NCBI RefSeq assembly: GCF_020515625.1
Contig: NZ_JAIWPJ010000005.1
Location: 62,001 to 126,000 of the forward strand
From: Natrinema amylolyticum
GTDB taxonomy: Archaea > Halobacteriota > Halobacteria > Halobacteriales > Natrialbaceae
Direction of reading: 5' to 3'
DNA length: 64,000 bases
Position numbers and translations under genes: made by a program
Shown: piece by piece, positions 55,397-63,863 of the stretch
Layout of the letters: the number at the start of each line of letters is the position of its first letter
Position numbering within the stretch: the stretch's first letter is position 1
The notes under the pieces: generated by a model
Seen by the model: the letters and a program-made list of their open reading frames with translations, nothing else
Databases searched by the model: none
What the model was told of the DNA's origin: nothing

Positions 55397-56487
55397 GTCC
55401 GAACGACGATCTCTCCCTGGAGTACCGCTCGTTCTCGCTGGAGCTGGCCGAGCCCCTCGAGACGGCGGACGGGGCGATCGACTCCCGAGACGGCTTTCTC
55501 GTCCGGTTGGTCGACGACGCGGCGAGCGGGGACGGCCCCGGCGACGATCCGGCCGTCGGCTACGGCGAAGCGACGCCGCTGTCGGGCTGGACGGAGTCGC
55601 GCGAGGACTGCGAGGCGGCCCTCGAGCGCGCACGGGACGCGATTCGAACGAACGGCCCGAGCGAGGCGCTCGAGGCGGTCGACCGGCAGGTCGCGGCCCG
55701 ACACGCACTGGCGCTCGCGCTGGCGGACCTGCAGGCGACCCGCGAGTCGACGCCGCTGTACCGCTACCTCGGACAGGGGCCGATGGTCGGTCGCGTGCCG
55801 GTCAACGCGACGATCGGTGACGGATCGCCGACCGAGACCGCCGAGGAGGCCCGCGCCGCCGTCGATCGCGGCTTCGGCTCCTGTAAGCTGAAGGTCGGCC
55901 TCCGGAGCGTCGAGGAGGACGTCGAACGCGTCCGCCGCGTTCGCGAGACCGTCGGCGACGGCGTCGAACTGCGGGCCGACGCCAACGAGGCCTGGACCTA
56001 CGAGGAGGCCCGGTCGGCGCTCGAGTCCTTCGGCGACCTCGGCGTTTCGATCCTCGAGCAACCGCTGCCCGCGGGCGCGCTCGAGGGCCACGCGGACCTC
56101 CGCGAGCTGCAGACCGGTGTCTCGATCGCGCTCGACGAGGGGCTGCTCGAGCACGGCGTCGACGCGATCTGTGACGCCGGCGCGGCGGACGTCGTCGTCC
56201 TGAAACCCATGGCGCTGGGCGGGATCGACGTGGCCCGTAAGGTCGCGGCCTGGCTGACTGAACTCGACGTCACGCCGCTGGTGACGACGACGATCGACGG
56301 GGTCGTCGCTCGGACGGGCGCGGTCCACCTCGCGGCGGCGATTCCGGACGTGCCGGCCTGCGGGCTCGCGACCGGCGAACTGCTCGCGACCGATCTGGGT
56401 CGCGATCCCGTGTTGCTCGAGAAAGGGTCGGCCGTCGTCCCGCAGGCGAAGGGACTCGGCGTCTCGGACGTGTGGGGCGATCGATGA
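55393..56487 (+). CDS. menC: o-Succinylbenzoate synthase
   Basis: 364 residues, enolase superfamily. Catalytic K-x-K in SCKLKVGLRS, metal ligands in LRADANEAW, SILEQPLP and IALDEGL, then the other lysine in VVVLKPMALGG. Dehydrates SHCHC to OSB. Both ends overlap neighbours by 4 bp, so menA-menC-menE are tightly coupled. Confidence 0.94.
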   Translation: MSPNDDLSLEYRSFSLELAEPLETADGAIDSRDGFLVRLVDDAASGDGPGDDPAVGYGEATPLSGWTESREDCEAALERARDAIRTNGPSEALEAVDRQVAARHALALALADLQATRESTPLYRYLGQGPMVGRVPVNATIGDGSPTETAEEARAAVDRGFGSCKLKVGLRSVEEDVERVRRVRETVGDGVELRADANEAWTYEEARSALESFGDLGVSILEQPLPAGALEGHADLRELQTGVSIALDEGLLEHGVDAICDAGAADVVVLKPMALGGIDVARKVAAWLTELDVTPLVTTTIDGVVARTGAVHLAAAIPDVPACGLATGELLATDLGRDPVLLEKGSAVVPQAKGLGVSDVWGDR

Positions 56488-58103
56488 TCGGCGAGCCGGT
56501 CGACTGGCCGACGCGCGATCTGGTCGCCCATCGCGCCGCCGCGACGCCACAGCAGACGGCGCTGATCGATATCGAGACCGGGACGGCGTGGCGTTTCCGC
56601 GAGTTCGATAACCGCGTCGACCGCGTCGCGTCGCGTCTCGAGGACCGCGTCCTCGCGGGGAGCGGTACCGAGCGAGACGATCGGGAGCGGATCGGCCTCC
56701 TCATGGACACCCGTCCCGCCTTCGCGACGCTCTTTTTCGCCGCGATGCGGACCGGCGCGACGGTGGTCCCGCTGAACGTCCGCGAGACGACCGGCGAACT
56801 CGCGGCGAAGGTCGAACGGACGGACGTCACCGCGATCGTCTGCGAGCGCGAGACCGAAGCCGCCGCGCTCGAGATCGCTGCCGACACCGCAGTTGACGTT
56901 CGCTCGGTGGACGAGCCGGGGAGGGACCGAACGGGGTCACTGGTCCCGTCCGATTCGAGCGACGTGACGGATTCCGGTCTCGAGAGCCGGTCGGTCGAGC
57001 CGGTCCCGCTCGAGCGCGACGACACCCAGTTGATCATGTTCACGTCCGGCACGTCCGGGGAGCCGAAGGCCGTCCGGCTGACGGTCGGCAACCTCGTCGC
57101 GAGCGCGACCGCTTCGGCGTTCCGGCTGGGCGCGAATCCGGCCGATCGGTGGCTGTGCTGTCTCCCGATGTATCACATGGGCGGACTGGCTCCCGTGATT
57201 CGGTCAGTGTTGTACGGGACGACCGTAGTGATCCAGCGCGACTTCGGCGCGGAATCGACCGCTCGTGTGCTCGACGACTACGACGTGACCGGCGTCTCGC
57301 TCGTTCCGACGATGTGCAAGCGGTTACTCGACGCCGGCTGGGAGCCGGCCGACGCGCTGCGGTTCGTCCTGCTCGGCGGCGCGCCCGCGTCCGACGAGTT
57401 GCTCGAGCGCTGCCGAAGGGCGGGCGTTCCGGCCCATCCGACGTACGGGATGACCGAGACGGCGTCCCAGATCGCGACGGCGACGCCCGCCGAGACCGGA
57501 ACACACGAGGGAACCGTGGGACAGCCGCTGCTTTTCACCGACGTCTCCGTCGTCGACGGGACGGGTTCGCCGGTCGAATCCGGCGAGCCAGGCGAACTCG
57601 TCGTCTCGGGACCAACGGTGACGCCAGGCTATCTCGATGACGAGCAGACTGCGGCGGTGTTCGGCGAACGCGGCTTCCACACCGGCGACGTCGGCTATCG
57701 CGACGCCGACGGCCGCCTGTGGATCCTCAACCGCCGCAGCGATCGCATCGTCACCGGCGGTGAGAACGTCGATCCCGGCGAGGTCGTCGCCGCGCTCCGT
57801 GCGCATTCCCGCGTCGAGGACGCCGCGGTCGTCGGGCTCGCCGACGAGGAGTGGGGCGAACGGGTCGCGGCGCTCGTCGTTCCCGATTCGGAGACGAGGA
57901 CAGAGACGGGACCGGACGCCGATCGGGTCCTCGAGCCCCGGTCGCTGCTCGCCCACTGCGACGAGCGCCTCGCCGGGTTCAAGCGCCCGAAGACGATCGG
58001 CTTCGCCGACGCGCTCCCCCGGACGGCCTCGGGAACCGTCGATCGCGAGGCGGTTCGAGAGCGCCTGCTCGAGGCGGGGACGGACGTCACCGACGCGGTG
58101 TGA
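56484..58103 (+). CDS. menE: o-Succinylbenzoate-CoA ligase
   Basis: 539 residues from ATG 56484, which overlaps the menC stop as ATGA. AMP-forming ligase: LIMFTSGTSGEPKAVRLT, then CLPMYHMGGLAP (MenE-type), TYGMTETASQI, GDVGYRDADGRLWILNRRSD and the C-terminal Lys in PRTASGTVDRE, where the usual Lys of the A10 motif reads Thr-Val (GTVDR) as in many MenE-like proteins. Activates OSB to OSB-CoA for MenB. A 40-residue Asp/Ser/Arg-rich insert (about 145-175) precedes the P-loop-like motif. Confidence 0.93.
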   Translation: MIGEPVDWPTRDLVAHRAAATPQQTALIDIETGTAWRFREFDNRVDRVASRLEDRVLAGSGTERDDRERIGLLMDTRPAFATLFFAAMRTGATVVPLNVRETTGELAAKVERTDVTAIVCERETEAAALEIAADTAVDVRSVDEPGRDRTGSLVPSDSSDVTDSGLESRSVEPVPLERDDTQLIMFTSGTSGEPKAVRLTVGNLVASATASAFRLGANPADRWLCCLPMYHMGGLAPVIRSVLYGTTVVIQRDFGAESTARVLDDYDVTGVSLVPTMCKRLLDAGWEPADALRFVLLGGAPASDELLERCRRAGVPAHPTYGMTETASQIATATPAETGTHEGTVGQPLLFTDVSVVDGTGSPVESGEPGELVVSGPTVTPGYLDDEQTAAVFGERGFHTGDVGYRDADGRLWILNRRSDRIVTGGENVDPGEVVAALRAHSRVEDAAVVGLADEEWGERVAALVVPDSETRTETGPDADRVLEPRSLLAHCDERLAGFKRPKTIGFADALPRTASGTVDREAVRERLLEAGTDVTDAV

Positions 58104-58184
58104 CCGCCGGTCGCTCGTTATCCGCGTCTCGGTGAGACTGCCGCTGGAACGGAAGTTAAGGCATTGGCGTCCCTACCCCGAGTC

Positions 58185-59000
58185 GTGTGTACGCTCACGC
58201 TCGCCTGGCAGGTCTTCGACGACGCGCCGGTCGCGGTCGCCGCCAACCGCGACGAAGCGCTGGGCCGGGAGTCGACTCCGCCCGCCGTCTACGACGAGGA
58301 GCCGCTGATCGTCGCGCCGCGCGACGCCGAGGCCGGCGGCACGTGGATCGGCTACAACGAACACGGCGTCTTTGCGGGACTGACGAACAAGTGGACCGAC
58401 ACTGACCTCGCCGGCGAACGGTCGCGCGGGTTGCTCGTCGCCGACGCGCTCGAGGCGCGGTCCGCCGCGGCGGCGAAATCGATCGTCGAGGACGCGACCG
58501 ATGCCGACGAGTACGGCGGCTTCTACCTCGTCGTCGCGGACGAAGCGGACGCGTTCTGTTACCAGTGGGACGGCGCGCTCTCCCTGACCGAGTTCGAGCC
58601 GGGGATTCACATCGTCGTCAACGTCGCCGTCGACGAGGACGTCGACGTGCCGTCGATTCGGTCTGAAGCGGGACGTGAGCAAGCGGCGAACGCTCGAGCG
58701 GTGCGCGAGGCGCTCGCGGCCGAACCGGGAGAGACGGCCGCGGAGTGGCTCGAGCGGGCGGGCGACGTCCTCGGTGATCACGAGTACGGCGTCTGTATCC
58801 ATCGAGACGGGTTCGGGACCCGGTCGTCGTCGCTGATCGCGCTCGGTCCGGAGCTGACGCGATACGCCTACGCACCCGGCCCGCCCTGTCGGACGAGCTA
58901 CGAGGGCGTGACCGTCACCGCGGGGTCCGGCACGGCCGTCGACCTCGCGAGCGACCGTCGGGGCGACGACCCGGCAGTCGACGGCGAAGGGCACATTTAA
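58185..59000 (+). CDS. NRDE/TANGO2-family protein
   Basis: 271 residues starting with GTG 58185, giving M-C-T-L-T-L-A-W. The family begins MCT/MCL with Cys2 as a probable Ntn-hydrolase nucleophile, so this GTG fits far better than the TTG at 58164. The N-R-D-E box is at 21-24 (AVAANRDEALGRESTPP), followed by AGGTWIGYNEHGVFAGLTN and ARGLLV-type GLLVADALEA. Human TANGO2 affects heme and lipid handling; the archaeal role is unknown. It follows menE by 81 bp on the same strand. Confidence 0.85.
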   Translation: MCTLTLAWQVFDDAPVAVAANRDEALGRESTPPAVYDEEPLIVAPRDAEAGGTWIGYNEHGVFAGLTNKWTDTDLAGERSRGLLVADALEARSAAAAKSIVEDATDADEYGGFYLVVADEADAFCYQWDGALSLTEFEPGIHIVVNVAVDEDVDVPSIRSEAGREQAANARAVREALAAEPGETAAEWLERAGDVLGDHEYGVCIHRDGFGTRSSSLIALGPELTRYAYAPGPPCRTSYEGVTVTAGSGTAVDLASDRRGDDPAVDGEGHI

Positions 59001-59019
59001 GCGGCTCGCTCCATCTCGT

Positions 59020-59076
59020 ATGGATATGGACGCACTCCTGCCAGTAGCGACGCACACGGTGAGGTGGTCACCGTGA
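59020..59076 (+). CDS. 18-residue upstream ORF of the HTH gene
   Basis: ATG at 59020, sequence MDMDALLPVATHTVRWSP, TGA at 59074-59076. A TTTAAG box at about 58996-59001 would place a leaderless transcript start at this ATG. Its stop overlaps the GTG start (59073) of the HTH gene as GTGA. It may act as a leader peptide coupling or tuning translation of the regulator. Short length makes coding status uncertain. Confidence 0.4.
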   Translation: MDMDALLPVATHTVRWSP

Positions 59077-59423
59077 GCGTTTCCGCGGCCGAAGCCGAAC
59101 TCACCGACGACGAGCGGGCCGGTCTCGAACTCGTTCGTGAGTCCGGCGGCATCCACCAGAGCGACTTCTGGAAGGAATTGGACGTCTCCTCGCGGAAGGG
59201 TAGCCGGATCGTCGAGTCCCTCGTCGAGAAGGAACTCGTCGACCGAGAGGAGACGGTCTACGACGGTCACAACACCTACTACATCTCGCCGACCGCTCGA
59301 GACCTCGATTTCACCCTCTTGATGGCCGGCGACATGCTCTCGCCCTTTATCGGCGAGGAAGAGGTCGATCCCAACAGCGACGCCTTCTCGCAGTGGATCA
59401 TGAACCTCGCGTACGAGGAATAA
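59073..59423 (+). CDS. Winged-helix transcription regulator
   Basis: 116 residues from GTG 59073 (GTG 59064 is also in frame). The winged helix covers LTDDERAGLELVRESGGIHQ, then SDFWKELDVSSRKGSRIVES and LVEKELVDREETVYDGHNTYYI. The C-terminal tail (LMAGDMLSPFIGEEEVDPN) is acidic. Typical haloarchaeal MarR/Lrp-like regulator with no ligand domain. Tail-to-tail with the broken FNT gene; no target identified. Confidence 0.8.
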   Translation: MSVSAAEAELTDDERAGLELVRESGGIHQSDFWKELDVSSRKGSRIVESLVEKELVDREETVYDGHNTYYISPTARDLDFTLLMAGDMLSPFIGEEEVDPNSDAFSQWIMNLAYEE

Positions 59424-59559
59424 TCGCCGCCCCGGCCGACCGAACGAGCCGAAAACGGATTTTGCGGATTTGTCGCCCGGAAGCGCCTCGAGCGCTCGGT
59501 GTCGAGTCGTCCGCGTTTCGGCGTCTCGGCCTGGTTCGGCATGCTCGCGAATTTACGCT

Positions 59560-59945
59560 CGATTCCTCTGCGCCCCGCACCTGAGCGACGTGCGTGAACG
59601 TGACCAGCCCGATTCCGCCGACGAGGTTCCTCGCGGTCGCGACGACGACCGTCTCGACCAGCGCACCGTAGCCGACCGCGGCACCGAAGCAGATCCCGAA
59701 AAAGACGTGGATCGCAGTGACGACGACGTGGTCGAAGGGGCCGAGGGCCAACAGGAATCCGACGACGTACCCGAACTGGGGTTCGACCAGCCCGTCGACG
59801 ACGCCCAGCGCGGCGATGCCGAAGACGATGTGAATCCCACGATGAAACTCGTCGACGCGAACTCGAGCAGCGACTGATCGAGTTGTCATTGCCCTTCCGT
59901 GACCGCCCGGTCGAATACTTCCGCGGGATCCGGTGCGATCGGCAC
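59560..59945 (-). pseudogene. Formate/nitrite-transporter (FNT) family gene, multiply broken
   Basis: Reading the minus strand from GTG 59945: VPIAPDPAEVFDRAVTEGQ, then TGA at 59888-59886 where homologues have Arg. The same frame goes on QLDQSLLEFASTSFIVGFT. About 59830 a one-base loss shifts to IVFGIAALGVVDGLVEPQFG. Near 59770 a large internal piece is missing (roughly 120-150 residues by family length), and the frame resumes VGFLLALGPFDHVVVTAIHV, ending in NLVGGIGLVTFTHVAQVRG. So nonsense, frameshift and deletion are all present. The intact family is a pentameric channel for formate, nitrite or similar anions in the membrane. Confidence 0.8.
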
Positions 59946-60146
59946 ACGGTACGTACGGTTCGCTGACAAATAAGCGCGTGACATGAATACACCGTAGCGA
60001 TGAGCGACGGTGGAGGCACGCAAAGCGTCACCGAGCGATTCTCTCACGCGAACGATATATTCGTATAATCTGATAGGTACACGTTCGAGCAGGCGACAGA
60101 TATCGGGTTCCACGACGGAGTCCGGTCGGGCCCGAATTCGCGACCG

Positions 60147-60560
60147 CTACTCGTAGAGATCGAATCGCTCGATGAGGACGAACGGGTCTCGTTCGCGATT
60201 GTAGTAGGAGACGTCGCCGTCGACGGCCTCGATGACCCGCCGGTGGACCTCGCGTGCGGCCCGGCCCTCGTCGGGATCCAGGTGGTGTTTCCCGCGCATG
60301 TCGGTCCAGAACCCGCCGTCGAGCCACAGTAGGGTCTCGTCGGTGGACTGGTAGACGACCTCCCCCTGATCGGTCAGGCCGTCGATCGCGAACTGGCGGC
60401 CGGAGAGCTGTGCGCGAGCGAGGACGGCGATGAGCTGCCGACGTGAGATCGGTGCATGGAGCGCGACGTCGTCGATGGTTTCGCCGAAATACGCCTCGAC
60501 GAGGTCACACGCCCGCGAGAACTCGTCGAACTCGACTTCCTGATCCTGTGCGATCTTCAT
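60147..60560 (-). CDS. Conserved protein of unknown function behind an inverted repeat
   Basis: 137 residues from ATG 60560. N-terminal helical part (VEFDEFSRACDLVEAYFGET, ALHAPISRRQLIAVLARAQL) and a C-terminal beta-rich part (DQGEVVYQSTDETLLWLDGG, DPFVLIERFDLYE). No catalytic motif recognised. A strong ATTTTTATA box (60612-60620) sits about 25 nt before a 27-bp dyad (60566-60592) that would form the 5' end of the transcript. Expression is probably controlled there. Confidence 0.7.
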   Translation of the reverse strand: MKIAQDQEVEFDEFSRACDLVEAYFGETIDDVALHAPISRRQLIAVLARAQLSGRQFAIDGLTDQGEVVYQSTDETLLWLDGGFWTDMRGKHHLDPDEGRAAREVHRRVIEAVDGDVSYYNRERDPFVLIERFDLYE

Positions 60561-60565
60561 AACGG

Positions 60566-60592
60566 TCTAACCGAGCGATTCTTTCGGTTAGA
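60566..60592 (-). promoter_or_regulatory. Operator-like inverted repeat / 5' hairpin
   Basis: TCTAACCGA (60566-60574) and TCGGTTAGA (60584-60592) are perfect 9-bp inverted arms with a 9-nt spacer, 6 nt upstream of the ATG at 60560. The upstream TATA box places the transcription start at the arm distal to the gene. It could be a repressor operator over the start site or an RNA hairpin at the mRNA 5' end. Confidence 0.6.
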
Positions 60593-60611
60593 TGGCTGTT
60601 AGGAAAACCAG

Positions 60612-60620
60612 TATAAAAAT
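60612..60620 (-). promoter_or_regulatory. TATA box of the 60147-60560 gene
   Basis: TATAAAAAT on the plus strand (ATTTTTATA on the minus strand), centred about 26 nt from the distal arm of the inverted repeat. Confidence 0.6.
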
Positions 60621-60690
60621 CTATGCCTCGGTCAGTCACCCCGTCACCACCGTCATTGGGTCGATCCCGGTCTGCAGGCGCTCGAGCGGG

Positions 60691-61959
60691 TTAGGCGAGC
60701 GCACTCGCAGCGCGGATCAACCGCTCCTCGCCGAAGGCGGGACCGACGAGTTGGAGGCCGACGGGGAGGCCGTCGGTTTCGCCCGCCGGAACCGAGATAG
60801 CGGGCAGATCGGCGAGGTTGACCGGCACCGTGTTCGCGTCGGCGAGGTACAACTGGAGCGGATCGTCCAGGCTCTCGCCGAGTTCGAACGGCGGGACCGG
60901 CATCGTGGGGCTCGCGAGGACGTCGGCCTCCGAGAGCGCCTCGTCGAAGTCCTGCTTGACCCACGCGCGAGCGTCTTGGGCCTTCTTGTAGTACTTGTCG
61001 TGGTAACCTGCCGAGAGCGCGTAGGTACCGAGCAGGATCCGTCGCTTGACCTCGTCACCGAAGCCCTCCTCGCGGGCCCGAGCGAAGGTCTCGTTCCAGT
61101 TGCCGTCGTAGCCGCCCGAGTGCCCGTAGCGGACGCCGTCGAACCGCGCGAGGTTCGAAGAGGCTTCCGACATCGCGATCACGTAGTAGGCCTCGACGGC
61201 GTGCTCGACCGACGGCAGCGAGACCTCGTGATACTCCGCACCGCGGTCCTCGAGTTCGCCAAGGGCCTCCCAGAACGTCTCGACGACGCCCTCGTCGGCC
61301 CCCTCGAGCAACTCCGTGGGAACGCCGATCTGGAGCCCGTCGACGTCGCCGGTCGCGGCGTCGGCGTAGTTCGAGTCGTCGCCCTCGCTGCGAGTGGTCG
61401 CGTCGCGTTCGTCGCTCCCGGCGATCACGTCGAGCAGTTCGGCGGCGTCCTCGACGGTCTCGCCGAAGGGACCGATCTGTTCTAAACTGTTGCCGTAGGC
61501 CACGAGGCCGTACCGCGAGACCAGCCCGTACGTGGGTTTGATGCCGACGACGCCACAGAAGGCGGCCGGACAGCGGACCGAGCCGCCGGTGTCGGAACCG
61601 AGCGCGAGGTCGGCCTCGCCGGCGGCGACGGCGGCCGCAGAGCCGCCCGAAGAGCCGCCGGGCACGTGGCCCGGTGCGGCGGGGTTGTCCGTCTCGCCGA
61701 AGTAGGAGGTCTCGGTGGTCGTCCCCATCCCGAACTCGTCCATGTTAGCCTTGCCGACGATGGTCGCACCGGCGTCTTTCAGGCGCTCGACGACTGTCGC
61801 GTCGTAGGGCGGCACGTAGTCCTCGAGCATCCGCGAGCCGCAGGTCGTCCGGACGCCCTCGGTCGAGATATTGTCCTTGACCGCGACCGTTTTGCCGGCG
61901 AGAGGGCCGTCCTCGGCTCCCTCGATCCCCTCCTCGGTGATGAAAATGTTCTCCGACAT
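60691..61959 (-). CDS. gatA: Asp-tRNA(Asn)/Glu-tRNA(Gln) amidotransferase subunit A
   Basis: 422 residues from ATG 61959. Amidase-signature triad Lys28 (TVAVKDNIS), cis-Ser103 (GGSSGGSAAAVA) and Ser127 (SDTGGSVRCPAAF). Releases ammonia from glutamine for GatB to amidate mischarged tRNA. It is somewhat shorter than bacterial GatA (about 485). It starts 2 bp after the gatC stop, so the two form one operon; gatB is not in the window. Confidence 0.95.
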   Translation of the reverse strand: MSENIFITEEGIEGAEDGPLAGKTVAVKDNISTEGVRTTCGSRMLEDYVPPYDATVVERLKDAGATIVGKANMDEFGMGTTTETSYFGETDNPAAPGHVPGGSSGGSAAAVAAGEADLALGSDTGGSVRCPAAFCGVVGIKPTYGLVSRYGLVAYGNSLEQIGPFGETVEDAAELLDVIAGSDERDATTRSEGDDSNYADAATGDVDGLQIGVPTELLEGADEGVVETFWEALGELEDRGAEYHEVSLPSVEHAVEAYYVIAMSEASSNLARFDGVRYGHSGGYDGNWNETFARAREEGFGDEVKRRILLGTYALSAGYHDKYYKKAQDARAWVKQDFDEALSEADVLASPTMPVPPFELGESLDDPLQLYLADANTVPVNLADLPAISVPAGETDGLPVGLQLVGPAFGEERLIRAASALA

Positions 61960-61961
61960 GG

Positions 61962-62240
61962 TTATGAGACGTTCGGCCCCTTGAAGTAGCCGTCCTCGGT
62001 TTCCGGCGCGTTCCGGAGCGCTTCCTCGCTGTCCAGCGAGGCGCGTTCCTCGTCCGGTCGCATCACGTTCGCGAGGTCGGCGTCCCGATCGACTTCCGGC
62101 ACCTCGTCTAACGTCTCGAAGTACTCGAGGATGTCCGCGAACTGCCCGGTGAACCGGTCGACCTCGTCGTCTGCGAGGTCGACGCGAGCCAAATCCGCGA
62201 CGTGGCGGACCTCCTCGGGACTGACGGCGTCGTCGCTCAT
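61962..62240 (-). CDS. gatC: Asp-tRNA(Asn)/Glu-tRNA(Gln) amidotransferase subunit C
   Basis: 92 residues from ATG 62240 (MSDDAVSPEEVRHVADLARV). The middle GQFADILEYFETLDEVPEVD and the end RPDEERASLDSEEALRNAP are GatC consensus. It wraps around GatA and GatB to hold the complex. First gene of the gatCA unit. Confidence 0.94.
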   Translation of the reverse strand: MSDDAVSPEEVRHVADLARVDLADDEVDRFTGQFADILEYFETLDEVPEVDRDADLANVMRPDEERASLDSEEALRNAPETEDGYFKGPNVS

Positions 62241-62436
62241 ACGTGTTCGCACCGGCCTCCGGAGAGTAAGGGTTTCGATACGGCCGGCGCGACCGCAGGC
62301 CGCGTTCCCGCGCGTCGGGTGTCGGAGCCCGTCTCGGTTTCGTCCCGTCCTCGTTACCCCCAGCGTTTAAGTGACAGGAATCCGTTAAAATAGACGAGAG
62401 AACGTTTTCCAGCGATTGGTTCCCGATTCGCTGACA

Positions 62437-63426
62437 ATGACCGATACTCCCATTCGAACGCGGACTGACGAGCGAGAGCAGACCGAGCCCGAAACCGAGA
62501 GCGAAGCGTCGGCCGAAACCGCCCGCGAGCGAGAGCAGTGTCCGGAGTGTGGCGGCCGACTGGTCGCCGACGACGAACACGCCGAGACCGTCTGCGAGGA
62601 CTGCGGACTGGTCGTCGACGAGGGCGAGATCGACCGCGGCCCCGAGTGGCGCGCCTTCGACGCCGCCGAGAAAGACGAGAAGTCCCGCGTCGGTGCGCCG
62701 ACGACCAACATGATGCACGATCAGGGGCTCTCGACGAACATCGGCTGGCAGAACAAGGACGCCTACGGGAAGTCCCTGAGCTCCCGCCAACGCGAGAAGA
62801 TGCAGCGCCTGCGCACATGGAACGAGCGCTTCCGGACTCGCAACTCCAGGGAACGCAACCTGAAGCAGGCGCTGGGCGAGATCGATCGGATGGCCTCCGC
62901 GCTCGGCCTCCCGGAGAACGTCCGAGAAACCGCCAGCGTCATCTACCGGCGCGCCCTCGAGGAGGACCTCCTGCCGGGTCGCTCGATCGAAGGCGTCGCG
63001 ACCGCGTCGCTGTACGCCGCCGCTCGCCAGGCCGGCACCCCGCGCAGCTTGGACGAGATCTCGGCCGTCTCCCGCGTCGAGAAACCCGAGGTCGCCCGCA
63101 CCTATCGATACGTCGTCCGGGAACTCGGACTGGAGGTCCAGCCGGCCGATCCCGAGAGCTACGTTCCCCGCTTCGCCAGCGACCTCGACCTCTCCGACGA
63201 GACCGAACTGCGCGCTCGCGACCTGCTGGCGACGGCGAAAGAGAAGGGAATTCACAGCGGTAAGTCCCCGGTCGGCCTCGCCGCCGCGGCGGTCTACGCG
63301 GCCGCGCTCCTGACGAACGAACAGGTCACCCAGAACGACGTCAGCGAGGTCGCCAGTATCTCCGAAGTGACTATCCGAAACCGCTACCACGAGCTGCTCG
63401 AGGCCGAAGACGGAGCGACGGTCTGA
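62437..63426 (+). CDS. tfb: Transcription initiation factor IIB (TFB)
   Basis: 329 residues from ATG 62437. Zn ribbon C35-P-E-C38 and C53-E-D-C56, B-reader/linker region (RGPEWRAFDAAEKDEKSRVG, GLSTNIGWQNKDAYGK), and two cyclin repeats (about 125-215: LKQALGEIDRMASALGLPEN; about 220-310: YVPRFASDLDLSDETELRAR). A C-terminal helix-turn-helix in NDVSEVASISEVTIRNRYHE contacts the BRE. Haloarchaea have several TFBs; which paralog this is cannot be told here. Divergent from gatC. Confidence 0.95.
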   Translation: MTDTPIRTRTDEREQTEPETESEASAETAREREQCPECGGRLVADDEHAETVCEDCGLVVDEGEIDRGPEWRAFDAAEKDEKSRVGAPTTNMMHDQGLSTNIGWQNKDAYGKSLSSRQREKMQRLRTWNERFRTRNSRERNLKQALGEIDRMASALGLPENVRETASVIYRRALEEDLLPGRSIEGVATASLYAAARQAGTPRSLDEISAVSRVEKPEVARTYRYVVRELGLEVQPADPESYVPRFASDLDLSDETELRARDLLATAKEKGIHSGKSPVGLAAAAVYAAALLTNEQVTQNDVSEVASISEVTIRNRYHELLEAEDGATV

Positions 63427-63565
63427 TTTACCGGTGGAATCGCCCCTCGAGTCGTTCGTTCAATAGCTAATTACCGGATCTTAATTCGTTACTACCGCGC
63501 CGAATGCTCGCGTTCGATCGGTTAAGAACTGTATACTCAAGGACTATTTCATCGGTGTTGATAGT

Positions 63566-63691
63566 ATGCACTGTGATAACTGTGACGCCGACGAGGTTGC
63601 ATACACGTTAACGACCCACGTCGAACCGGCGGGGCAGGAGCACGTCCAACTCCACTTCTGCTCGACCGACTGCCTCCGCGTCTGGACGTGA
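63566..63691 (+). CDS. 41-residue zinc-finger protein
   Basis: ATG 63566 gives MHCDNCDADEVAY, then TTHVEPAGQEHVQLHFCSTD, ending CLRVWT. C-x2-C (3 and 6) and C-x3-C (32 and 36) make a compact treble-clef-like zinc site; HFCSTDCLRVW is typical of small haloarchaeal zinc fingers (DUF7576 as I recall). The size is below usual gene-calling limits. It follows TFB by 140 bp, with TATA-like AT words just upstream. Confidence 0.78.
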   Translation: MHCDNCDADEVAYTLTTHVEPAGQEHVQLHFCSTDCLRVWT

Positions 63692-63863
63692 CGTGGGTCT
63701 CGGGCGGACCGGCCGGTTCACGACGGCGAGACGACTCCGCAGCCGGTATCGTCCGCGAGCGGCGGCTCCGAATCGCCTCGAGCGGCGTCGAGTCGAGCAG
63801 GCAGGTCGAACGGGGAACGGATAGGTTCGGAAAAGAGCTGATGGGGGAGCGGGACGGTCCCGC

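Noticed and set aside
60691-63390. 899-residue minus-strand frame that appears to fuse gatA with upstream sequence
   Set aside because: GatA begins at ATG 61959. The rest runs antisense through gatC's other frame and TFB and has no homology; gatC and TFB explain the DNA better.
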